DNA of 6,287 nt from NCBI GenBank assembly GCA_019347995.1, contig JAHWKH010000160.1, forward strand, positions 1-6,287, read 5' to 3'. Every line of letters starts with the position of its first letter. Position 1 is the stretch's first letter. A model generated the notes under the pieces. It was not told the origin of the DNA, did no database searches, and saw only the letters and a list, made by a program, of their open reading frames with translations. Below, piece by piece: positions 1-6,234 of this stretch. The position numbers were made by a program, and so were the translations under genes. This DNA is from Gemmatimonadota bacterium. GTDB taxonomy: Bacteria; Gemmatimonadota; Gemmatimonadetes; Longimicrobiales; UBA6960.

Positions 1-256
1 CGTGGACCTGCCGGCCGTGGACGAGGCTCGGCATGCCCGTGGCGTCGCCGAGAGCCTTCCATCGGTCCAGGACCTCCCGCGAGGGAGCGTCTCCGAAGAG
101 CGCCAGGTCGAAAGCGCGCGCCCCGTCTCCCCTTCCGGTGGTGCCCTGGACCAGCCACGGAAAGTCCCGGGACCACCCGGGATGGATCCACAGAGGCACG
201 GGTCCGGGAACGGATGTTTCCAGGACGACGGCGACGGATGGGGTGGAGATGGCCAT
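1..256 (-). CDS. pgeF: PgeF/YfiH-family (laccase-domain, LACC1-like) protein, N-terminal part, cut by the window edge
   Basis: The minus strand is open from an ATG at 256 to the left edge: 85 complete codons and no stop, so the C-terminus lies outside the window. The translation starts MAISTPSVAVVLETS. It carries the family's N-terminal layout: FPWLVQGTTGRGDG at about residues 32-45, DLALF at 50-54, a helix around EVLDRWKALG at 61-70, then HGRQVH at 80-85 on the edge. In the family QVHG contains the first metal-binding histidine; the later Cys and His ligands are not visible. Members were once called polyphenol oxidases. E. coli YfiH/PgeF is described as a peptidoglycan editing factor that removes wrongly incorporated amino acids from UDP-MurNAc precursors, and human LACC1 and relatives act on purine nucleosides. 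No strong Shine-Dalgarno precedes the ATG, so the start is the best guess rather than certain. The gene is divergent from sucA. Family assignment is fairly sure; the substrate is not. Confidence 0.82.
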   Translation of the reverse strand, partial: MAISTPSVAVVLETSVPGPVPLWIHPGWSRDFPWLVQGTTGRGDGARAFDLALFGDAPSREVLDRWKALGDATGMPSLVHGRQVH

Positions 257-397
257 GGCCCCGAATGATGGACCCGACGCCGGGCGCGGGAAAGCCCCGG
301 GCGGCCTCGCGCCGACGACGGATTTCCTTAGATTCAGACGCTGCCTCGCCGCATCCCACGGGACTCCACACGCGGGCCGTCAGGACCGCGGGCCATC
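257..397. promoter_or_regulatory. Divergent intergenic region between pgeF and sucA
   Basis: These 141 bp separate two divergent starts and must hold the promoters of both unless transcription enters from elsewhere. Most of it is very GC-rich. The exception is an AT-richer patch at 321-336 (GATTTCCTTAGATTCA). TAGATT at 329-334 resembles a -10 hexamer about 63 bp before the sucA ATG, but I see no convincing -35 element at the matching distance. An AGGA at 382-385 is a weak, distant ribosome binding site for sucA. No clear operator palindrome or riboswitch is visible. The promoter call is inference. Confidence 0.4.
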
Positions 398-3226
398 ATG
401 AGCGAACCCCTCTTCGATCAGCAGAACGCCGGGTACGCCCAGGCGCTCTACGAGCAGTACGCCCGGAACCCCCAGTCCGTCCCGCAGGAGTGGCGGGACT
501 TCTTCGCCCAGGGCGCCGCGGTGGCGCGGCGGGCGGGGCTGCTGGTTCCCGAGACCCTCTCCACCAACGGAGGGTCGGCCCGGGCGGAGGCACTCGCCCC
601 GAGGGCCGCGCCCCCCCAGGCCGCCGGCCTGTCGGAGGAGGCGGTGACGCGGCGCCTGTCCGCGGTGGCCAAGGCCACGTACTTCGTCCAGGCGTTCCGC
701 GACCACGGCCACATGCTGGCCCGCATCGATCCGCTGGGGGGGGAACCCCCCGGGCACCCGCAGCTCGATCCCGCATTCTTCGGGACCAGCCTGGAGGAGC
801 TCGAGGAGATCCCCGCCACGGTGGTGCTGAACGGCGGCGCGCGGCCGGACGAGACCGTGGCCGAAGCGCTCCGGCGCCTGCGCGAGACGTACTGCGGAGA
901 CATCGGCTGGGAGTTCGAGCACCTGGAGGACCCGGAGCGCGTGCGCTGGCTCTGGAACCAGGTGGAGTCGGGCGTGCACACGAGGCCCCTGGATTCGGGC
1001 GCGAAGGTGCGCCTCCTGCAGCGGCTCAGCGAGGTGGAGGGCTTCGAGCAGTTCATCCACCGTACCTTCCTGGGACAGAAGCGATTCAGCGTCGAGGGCA
1101 ACGACATGCTCGTGCCCATGCTCGACCTGGCCCTGGAGGAGGCGGCCCGGAGCGGCGGGGAGGGGGCGGTCCTCGGGATGGCCCACCGGGGGCGCCTCAA
1201 CGTGCTGGCGCACACGGTGGGCGTGCCCTACGCCGACATCCTGCGGGAGTTCGGCGGCCTCCCTTCGAAGGGCGGGCCGCTGGCGGTGGCGGGAACGGGC
1301 GACGTGAAGTACCACCACGGGGCCGAGGGCGAGTTCTCCCTCCCCGACGGCGGCGGCATGAGCGTCATCCTCTCGCCCAATCCCAGCCACCTGGAGTTCG
1401 TGAACCCGGTGGTGCTGGGCATGACCCGCTCGCTCCAGTTCGGCGGGGAGGGGAAGGATCGTCGGCAGAACACGATGGGGTGGGTCCCCATCCTCATCCA
1501 CGGCGACGCCGCGTTCGCGGCCCAGGGCGTGGTGGCGGAGGCGCTCAACCTGGGGCGTCTGGCCGGCTACACCGTGGGCGGGGCGATCCACGTCATCGTG
1601 AACAACCAGATCGGCTTCACGACGACGCCCAGCGACGGCCGCTCGACGCGCTACGCGTCGGATCTGGCCAAGGGCTACGACTTCCCGATCCTGCACGTGA
1701 ACGCCGATCGCCCCGAGGCCTGCCTGGCCGCGGTGAGGCTGGCCATGGCCTACCGCGCCGAGTACGGCGACGACGTGGTCATCGACCTGGTGGGCTACCG
1801 CCGCCACGGGCACAACGAGGGCGACGAGCCGGCCTACACGCAGCCTCGCCAGTACGCCCGCATCGCCGAGCATCCCACGGCCAGGGTCCAGTGGGCGAAG
1901 CGGCTCCAGGACGAGGGTGTGATCGACGAGGCCGCGGCGCAGCGCATCGAGGACGCGGTGGCAGAGCACCTGCGCGGCGTCCACGACCAGCTCAAGGAGG
2001 AGCCGGGCGCCCAGGGCGAGGACCACGACCCCGAGCCGGCGCGCTCGCCGGCGGTGGAGACGGCGCTGCCCTTCGAGGTGCTCCAGGAGATCGACCAGGC
2101 GGCGCTCACCTGGCCGGAGGGCTTCACCGTGCATCCCAAGCTGCAGCGCTCGCTGGAGAAGCGGCGCGAGGCGTTCGGCCTGGACACGCCCATCGAGTGG
2201 GCCCACGCCGAGACGCTGGCGTTCGGCTCGCTCCTGCGCGACGGAACCGTGGTCCGGCTCTCGGGCCAGGACTCCCAGCGCGGGACCTTCAGCCAGCGGC
2301 ACCTGGTGCTCCACGACGTCGAGACCGGCGAGGAGCACTGTCCCCTGACCGCCTACGGCGAAGGGCGTTTCGAGGTCTGGAACTCACCGCTCTCAGAGGC
2401 CGCGGTGGTGGGCTTCGAGTACGGCTACAGCGTGGTCACCGACAACGACCTGGTGCTGTGGGAGGCCCAGTTCGGAGACTTCGTGAACTCGGCGCAGGTC
2501 GCCATCGACCAGTTCGTGTCGTCCGGCCGGGAGAAGTGGGACCAGCTCGTGAACCTCACGCTCCTCCTCCCCCACGGATACGAAGGGCAGGGTCCCGAGC
2601 ACTCCTCGGCGCGCCTCGAGCGCTTCCTGCAGCTGTGCGCGGAGGGCAACCTGCGGGTGGCTTACCCCACGACGCCCTCCCAGTACTTCCATCTCCTGAG
2701 GCGACAGGCCCACGCGAGGCCCGAGCGGCCCCTGGTGGTCATGACGCCCAAGAGCCTGCTGCGCCTGCCGGCGGCCGCCACCCCGGTGCGGGAGCTGGTG
2801 GAGGGACGCTTCCACCCGGTCATCGACGACCCCGGCGCGGACGAGCTCAGGGAGTCCGTCACGCGGCTCGTCCTCTGCACCGGGAAGGTCTACTACGACA
2901 TCCAGGCCCACGAGGCCCGTCCGGGCGCCACGTCCGTGGCCGTCGCGCGGATCGAGGAGCTCTACCCCTTCCCCGCCGAGGCCGTCGACGCCCTGGTGAA
3001 GGCGTATCCGAAGCTGGAGGAGGTGGTGTGGACGCAGGAGGAGCCCCGCAACATGGGCGCCCTGACGTTCATCGGTCCCCGGCTGCGGGCGGTGGTCCCC
3101 CGGGAGGTCCCGCTGCGCTATGTGGCCCGGCCCGAGCGCGCCAGCCCCGCGGAGGGGAAGGCCGTGGACCACGCCCGCGAGCAGAAGCGCATCGTGCGGG
3201 AGGCCCTGGGGCTGGAGGGAGGCTGA
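398..3226 (+). CDS. sucA: 2-oxoglutarate dehydrogenase E1 component (thiamine diphosphate-dependent)
   Basis: This cytoplasmic TCA-cycle enzyme decarboxylates 2-oxoglutarate on thiamine diphosphate and passes the succinyl group to the lipoyl domain of E2 (SucB); E3 then reoxidises the lipoyl group. Its 942 aa match the usual length (about 930). Residues 10-40 (AGYAQALYEQYARNP... EWRDFF) are the N-terminal E2-binding segment, followed by a poorly conserved Ala/Pro linker to about 80. Core motifs are DPLGGEPPGHPQLDPAFFG (111-129), TYCGDIGWEF (164-173), GMAHRGRLNVL (260-270, His263), SPNPSHLEFVNP (326-337, His331), the ThDP/Mg site from GDAAF (369-373) to NNQIGF (402-407), RRHGHNEGDEP (468-478), LSGQDSQRGTFSQRH (621-635) and HGYEGQGPEHSSARLERFLQL (726-746). 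His263 and His331 correspond to the conserved active-site histidines of E. coli E1o. It is the short classic form, not the actinobacterial type with a fused E2 domain. The ATG at 398 is chosen because the N-terminal motif begins right after it. No sucB follows; the next gene is unrelated. Confidence 0.97.
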   Translation: MSEPLFDQQNAGYAQALYEQYARNPQSVPQEWRDFFAQGAAVARRAGLLVPETLSTNGGSARAEALAPRAAPPQAAGLSEEAVTRRLSAVAKATYFVQAFRDHGHMLARIDPLGGEPPGHPQLDPAFFGTSLEELEEIPATVVLNGGARPDETVAEALRRLRETYCGDIGWEFEHLEDPERVRWLWNQVESGVHTRPLDSGAKVRLLQRLSEVEGFEQFIHRTFLGQKRFSVEGNDMLVPMLDLALEEAARSGGEGAVLGMAHRGRLNVLAHTVGVPYADILREFGGLPSKGGPLAVAGTGDVKYHHGAEGEFSLPDGGGMSVILSPNPSHLEFVNPVVLGMTRSLQFGGEGKDRRQNTMGWVPILIHGDAAFAAQGVVAEALNLGRLAGYTVGGAIHVIVNNQIGFTTTPSDGRSTRYASDLAKGYDFPILHVNADRPEACLAAVRLAMAYRAEYGDDVVIDLVGYRRHGHNEGDEPAYTQPRQYARIAEHPTARVQWAKRLQDEGVIDEAAAQRIEDAVAEHLRGVHDQLKEEPGAQGEDHDPEPARSPAVETALPFEVLQEIDQAALTWPEGFTVHPKLQRSLEKRREAFGLDTPIEWAHAETLAFGSLLRDGTVVRLSGQDSQRGTFSQRHLVLHDVETGEEHCPLTAYGEGRFEVWNSPLSEAAVVGFEYGYSVVTDNDLVLWEAQFGDFVNSAQVAIDQFVSSGREKWDQLVNLTLLLPHGYEGQGPEHSSARLERFLQLCAEGNLRVAYPTTPSQYFHLLRRQAHARPERPLVVMTPKSLLRLPAAATPVRELVEGRFHPVIDDPGADELRESVTRLVLCTGKVYYDIQAHEARPGATSVAVARIEELYPFPAEAVDALVKAYPKLEEVVWTQEEPRNMGALTFIGPRLRAVVPREVPLRYVARPERASPAEGKAVDHAREQKRIVREALGLEGG
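736..751. repeat. G8-AA-C6 homopolymer inverted repeat inside sucA
   Basis: Eight G residues (736-743), AA, then six C residues (746-751) form a nearly perfect inverted repeat within the codons for DPLGGEPPG. The reading frame and family motif continue correctly across it, so no base appears to be missing or added. It is a place where sequencing errors, slippage or a tight hairpin could occur. Confidence 0.6.
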
Positions 3227-3301
3227 GGGTCCGGAGCCTGCGCAGAATGTAGGATTTCCCGGGGCCCCTCGTACGTGGGAAGGAGGAGGTCTCTTGCCGG
3301 G

Positions 3302-3308
3302 AAGGAGG
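3302..3308 (+). promoter_or_regulatory. Strong Shine-Dalgarno (AAGGAGG) for the plug-domain protein, with a second copy upstream
   Basis: AAGGAGG at 3302-3308 sits 6 bases before the ATG at 3315 and decides this start. A near copy, AAGGAGGAGGT at 3280-3290, lies just before an in-frame TTG at 3294 that would add seven residues (MPGRRRP). The block GGAAGGAGG therefore occurs twice (3278-3286 and 3300-3308). ATG with ideal spacing is preferred, but the TTG start cannot be ruled out. Further upstream, TAGGAT at 3250-3255 in an AT-richer patch could be a -10 element; no -35 is clear. Confidence 0.7.
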
Positions 3309-3314
3309 CGACCG

Positions 3315-4739
3315 ATGGATCCGCGGACCGATGACCGGATGGGCCCGAGACGGCCCCGCACCCCGCGAGACCGCGGGCTCCCGGCATCCCTCGTCCTGGG
3401 AGTCGCGCTCTCGGCGATCTCGGGCCTCTTCACGTCGGCGGCAGCGGCACAGACCATCGACGGCACGTTGATGGATCTGCACAGCGGCCAGCCGATCCCG
3501 CTCGGGCTGGTCATGATGTTCACCGAATCGGGCGACTCGGTGGCGATGACGGTCACCGACGAACGCGGCCATTTCCGGCTGTCCTCTCCGGACCCGGGTA
3601 GCTTCGTACTGCTCGCCTCGGCCCTGGGCTACAAGGAGACGGCGGACGGCGTCTTCGAGCTGGGCGAGGACGGGGTCATGACCGTTGAGCACCGGCTCGC
3701 CCCCCAGCCGCTGCCGATCGACGCCCTTATCGTCTCCCTCCGCCGACCCGTGCTCCAGCACCACCTCGTGCGGAACGGCTTCGTCCGCCGGCTCCAGCGC
3801 GGCCTCGGCGAGTTCATCACGCCGCACGACATCGAGGAGTCGGCGGCGATCTCGACCGAGGACCTCTTCGCCGGCCTGCCCGGGCTGCGGGTCGGGGCCG
3901 TGTACAGCGTGCCCCGGCGGGCGCCCCCGCCGGGGATCCCCCCCGAGTCGTATCCGCGACCGGACATCGGGGAGACGGTCCAGGTGCGGAGCTCCAACGG
4001 CGGCTGGTGCGTTCCCACCGTCTACCTGGACGGGTCGAGGGTCCATTACGAGCCCGATCTCGGATCCACGCTGTCGAACATGGCAGACATCGGGGCGGTG
4101 GATGCCATCGAGGTCTACCGCAGGACGGCCGAGATCCCGGTGGAGTACAGCAGCGGCACGGAATCGAACTGTGGCGTGCTGGTCGTCTGGACCAAATCCG
4201 GCCTGGCCGCGGGGCAGCGGCCGGAGGGCGCGCCACGATCCGCCGTAGCGGGGTCCCGCCGCCTGCCATCGGTCGAGGAGCGGGGGCCTCCGCCGACGCC
4301 GGGAGAGAGGATACGGATGGAGCTGGTCCCGCACGTGGGCGAGGAGCTGGGTCTCGCCTCCCCCTTCGAGGGCACCTTCCTCACGGTCCGTGGTGACGAC
4401 CTGCTCGCGAACGATCCGTCACGGGGGGGAAGGACGCTGGCCCTGCCCCTGAGTGGCCTGGAAGCCGTCCATGCCCTGCGGGAGCGTCACCCGCGCCACG
4501 CCATGAAAAGAGGAGCGATCGCGGGAACCGCATTCGGCGTGGGGATGTGGCAGTTCCTCGCCATCCTGTGCGGGTCGGGCTGCGACAGCGGCTCCGCCAG
4601 CACGTGGTTCCCCGCGACCGTGGTGGGCGCGTTCGTGGGGTTCATGGTGGGCGCCCAGGGACCGGGGACCCACTGGGTGGATGTGCCCGTGCCGGAGCCC
4701 GCTCCGGCCGAGGTGGGGCTTCGCCCCGGAGGGGGCTGA
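3315..4739 (+). CDS. Exported carboxypeptidase-regulatory-like / TonB-plug-like protein with C-terminal glycine-rich membrane domain
   Basis: The product is 474 aa. Residues 1-45 form a signal peptide: Arg-rich n-region, hydrophobic LPASLVLGVALSAISGLF at 22-39, likely cleavage near AAAA|QTIDG. Residues 47-128 look like a CarboxypepD_reg-type beta-sandwich (TIDGTLMDLHSGQPIPLG, then TVTDERGHFRLSS and LLASALGYKE). Residues about 145-295 resemble a TonB-dependent receptor plug: GEFITPHDIEESAAISTEDL, LFAGLPGLRVG, CVPTVYLDGSRV, DIGAVDAIEVYR, then CGVLVVWTKSG. Cys232 and Cys286 flank this domain and could form a disulfide. No beta-barrel follows. Instead there is a Pro/Arg linker (about 296-328), a small beta-rich domain (330-386: ERIRMELVP, GTFLTVRGDDLL, LALPLSGLEAV), then two glycine-rich hydrophobic segments (about 399-419 and 430-447) that may anchor it. 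This style is common in Gemmatimonadota. The role is unknown: plausibly an envelope or outer-membrane accessory protein, not a transporter by itself. It lies 88 bp after sucA and probably has its own promoter, given the lack of functional link. Domain calls are from motif recognition; function is not assigned. Confidence 0.85.
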   Translation: MDPRTDDRMGPRRPRTPRDRGLPASLVLGVALSAISGLFTSAAAAQTIDGTLMDLHSGQPIPLGLVMMFTESGDSVAMTVTDERGHFRLSSPDPGSFVLLASALGYKETADGVFELGEDGVMTVEHRLAPQPLPIDALIVSLRRPVLQHHLVRNGFVRRLQRGLGEFITPHDIEESAAISTEDLFAGLPGLRVGAVYSVPRRAPPPGIPPESYPRPDIGETVQVRSSNGGWCVPTVYLDGSRVHYEPDLGSTLSNMADIGAVDAIEVYRRTAEIPVEYSSGTESNCGVLVVWTKSGLAAGQRPEGAPRSAVAGSRRLPSVEERGPPPTPGERIRMELVPHVGEELGLASPFEGTFLTVRGDDLLANDPSRGGRTLALPLSGLEAVHALRERHPRHAMKRGAIAGTAFGVGMWQFLAILCGSGCDSGSASTWFPATVVGAFVGFMVGAQGPGTHWVDVPVPEPAPAEVGLRPGGG

Positions 4740-4753
4740 GGGTCGGCTCCGGG
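4725..4753. terminator. Possible terminator hairpin spanning the plug-protein stop codon
   Basis: CCCGGAG at 4725-4731 pairs with CTCCGGG at 4747-4753, giving a 7-bp all-strong stem with a 15-base loop that contains the stop codon (4737-4739). It sits between convergent genes, where a bidirectional terminator is expected. No T-run follows on either strand, so intrinsic termination is uncertain. Confidence 0.3.
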
Positions 4754-4778
4754 AGGCGCTGGAGTTGGAAGCGTAGGA

Positions 4779-4803
4779 GCAGCCGCGGCCGTTCGGCCCC
4801 TGC
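4779..4803. terminator. Imperfect hairpin in the convergent gap
   Basis: GCAG (4779-4782) pairs with CTGC (4800-4803), and inside it GGCC (4787-4790) pairs with GGCC (4795-4798) around a GTTC loop, with an asymmetric bulge between the two stems. It lies just past the stop codon of the minus-strand permease and could act as its terminator. The stem is short and interrupted, without a T-tract. Confidence 0.22.
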
Positions 4804-4806
4804 GCG

Positions 4807-6234
4807 TCATTCCGCCCTGAGCGTCTCGCTCGGATCCAGACCGAGAGCCCGGCGCGCCGGCAGCCAGGTGGCGGCCAGGGCGACGAGCCCCATGACCGCT
4901 CCGGCCCCGGCGAACGTCAGGGCATCGGTTCCCGATACGCCGTACAGGAGGCTCGACAGCAGGCGGCTCAGGGCCCACGCGCCCCCCAGGCCGGCCGCCG
5001 TGCCGATGGCCGCCGGGATCAGCGAGGTCTTCACCACCCCCGCCAGGAGGGCGGAACGCGGCGCACCCAGGGCCAGGCGCAGCCCCAGCTCCCGCCGCCT
5101 GCGCGCCACGCCGTAGGCCACCACCCCGTACACGCCGGCGCCGGCCAGGAGGAGCGCCACCGCTCCGAACTGCACGAACAGGCCGCCGAAGAAGCGCTGG
5201 GGCCAGGACGTGAAGCGGCGGCGCTCGACCATGGTCATCACGTCGAAGGGGGCCTGCACCGGGTCCATGTCGCGCAGCTCCGCCCGCACCGGCCCGGTGA
5301 GCGAGCCCGCGTCGCCCTCGCCCCGGACCAGGAGCGCCATCCCGCGCCACCCCAGGAAGGCGTAGGGAACGTGAACCTGGAGGCGTGAGACGTCGGACTG
5401 CTCCCCGAGCTCCTCGTACACGATGTCCGGGACCACTCCCACCACCTCCAGGACCTCGCCGTCGACCAGGATCGTGCGGCCCACGGCGTCCGTCCCCCCG
5501 AACAGCCTGCGCGCCAGGCTCTCACCGACGACGGCGACGGCCGAGGACGTGTCCCGCGCCTCCGAGCCGGTGAACTCCCGTCCGGCGAGGAGCCCCACGC
5601 CCAGGGCTTCGAACGCCCCGGCGGTGGCGCCCACCAGGGTGGCCACCGGCGCCGTCTCCAGCGGCTCGCCCTCCTCACGCCGCACCGGGACGGCCGGGCC
5701 TCCGTCGTCCGCCGGGATTGCCGACATGGCCGCGGCGCCGGCCACCCCCGGGAGCCCCTCGATGCGCTCCGCCGCGTCCTCGAAGAACGCGATCCTCTCT
5801 TCGACGGGGTCGTAGCGGTCGCCCGCCAGCGTCAGCCGCATGCTCAGGGTGGAGCTCACGGGCATCCCGATGTCGGCCCCCGCCACGCCCAGGAAGCTCC
5901 GCACCATCAGCCCCGCCCCCACCAGCAGGATCAGGGACAGCGCCACCTCCACCCCCCCGAGCGCGTTCCCGTCCGCCGTCACCGTTCCGCTCACCGTGCC
6001 CGTCGCGTCCACCGGCGGCTCGGTCGTGCCGCTCCCGCCCCCGCAGCCCGCCATCAGCCCCAGCACCGCCGCGCCGGCCGCCGGCGGGAGGAACCAGACG
6101 GCGACGAGGCCGACGAGGAGCACCACCCCCGCGCCGGCCGCCCAGCGCAACCAGGTCGAGCGTAGCGCACGCCCCGACCACGCCATGAGCCGCTCGGCCC
6201 AGGCGCGTGCTGCGTCTGTCTTACGTCCCGCCAC
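4807..6234 (-). CDS. Composite permease: unusual N-terminus with lipoprotein-like segment fused to the second half of an ADOP (MacB/FtsX-like) permease
   Basis: The product is 475 aa. Residues from about 95 on are the second half of an ADOP (acidobacterial duplicated orphan permease): a transmembrane start EVALSLILLVGAGLMVRSFL (96-115), a MacB-type periplasmic domain (about 117-345, with YDPVEERIAFFEDAAERIEGLPGV, LGVGLLAGREFT, ARRLFGG and LEVVGVVPDI), then an FtsX domain with three membrane segments (about 350-373, 396-420, 438-460). Motifs include GVYGVVAYGVARRRRELGLR, LALGAPRSALL, SRLLSSLLYGVSGTDALTF, WLPARRALGLDPSETLRAE. Full ADOPs are about 800 aa with two such halves; the first half is missing. 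Residues 1-94 instead hold a basic start, a hydrophobic stretch (32-49), PP, a lipobox-like LMAGC (60-64), and a linker with VSGTVTADG (81-89). No ATPase gene is adjacent, as usual for orphan ADOPs; substrate and role (export or envelope work in MacB relatives) are unknown. The GTG at 6234 is chosen because an in-frame TAA lies 12 bases upstream and GAGGT sits at 6246-6250. An ATG at 6186 is possible but lacks a ribosome binding site. Confidence 0.85.
   Translation of the reverse strand: MAGRKTDAARAWAERLMAWSGRALRSTWLRWAAGAGVVLLVGLVAVWFLPPAAGAAVLGLMAGCGGGSGTTEPPVDATGTVSGTVTADGNALGGVEVALSLILLVGAGLMVRSFLGVAGADIGMPVSSTLSMRLTLAGDRYDPVEERIAFFEDAAERIEGLPGVAGAAAMSAIPADDGGPAVPVRREEGEPLETAPVATLVGATAGAFEALGVGLLAGREFTGSEARDTSSAVAVVGESLARRLFGGTDAVGRTILVDGEVLEVVGVVPDIVYEELGEQSDVSRLQVHVPYAFLGWRGMALLVRGEGDAGSLTGPVRAELRDMDPVQAPFDVMTMVERRRFTSWPQRFFGGLFVQFGAVALLLAGAGVYGVVAYGVARRRRELGLRLALGAPRSALLAGVVKTSLIPAAIGTAAGLGGAWALSRLLSSLLYGVSGTDALTFAGAGAVMGLVALAATWLPARRALGLDPSETLRAE
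5935..6075 (-). other. Lipoprotein/carboxypeptidase-regulatory-like segment inside the composite permease, ending at the junction
   Basis: Residues about 54-100 of the permease read like the start of a secreted lipoprotein: a short hydrophobic run (GAAVLGL), LMAGC with Cys64, a Gly/Ser/Thr/Pro linker (GGGSGTTEPPVDATG), then VSGTVTADGNALGGVEVALS, the first strand pattern of a carboxypeptidase-regulatory-like domain. At residues 95-100 (5935-5952, VEVALS) the text fits both this domain and the canonical opening of the ADOP second half, so this is the likely joining point. The reading is from pattern recognition only. Confidence 0.55.

Noticed and set aside
33..401. Plus-strand open frames over 2-401 upstream of sucA
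   Set aside because: The minus strand of 1-256 reads as a PgeF/YfiH protein, so these frames are its shadows.
380..2338. A 652-codon minus-strand open frame antisense to sucA
   Set aside because: It mirrors the third-position bias of sucA and shows low-complexity Leu/Arg/His/Val composition without domain motifs.
214..3252. A 1012-codon plus-strand open frame covering all of sucA in another frame
   Set aside because: It is composed almost wholly of Arg, Gly, Ala and Pro with no recognisable motif, and the sucA frame over the same bases matches a known enzyme throughout. Long shadow frames are expected at this GC content.
3221..3268. Terminator after sucA (AGGCT/AGCCT 5-bp stem, GGGGCCCC palindrome)
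   Set aside because: The stems are short and lack a T-tract; in sequence this GC-rich such pairings arise by chance.
2393..3556. A 387-codon minus-strand open frame across the end of sucA and the next gene's start
   Set aside because: It overlaps two well-supported plus-strand genes and the intergenic ribosome binding sites, and shows no family features.
3069..4334. A 421-codon minus-strand open frame antisense to the plug-domain protein
   Set aside because: It is Arg/Pro/Asp-rich antisense shadow; the plus-strand frame has a signal peptide, a strong ribosome binding site and domain motifs.
5675..6181. Idea that the odd permease N-terminus is a frameshift from another frame continuing the missing ADOP first half
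   Set aside because: The alternative minus-strand frame here is Gly/Arg repeats with no FtsX-like or membrane pattern, and upstream sequence shows no ADOP first-half motifs within the window.
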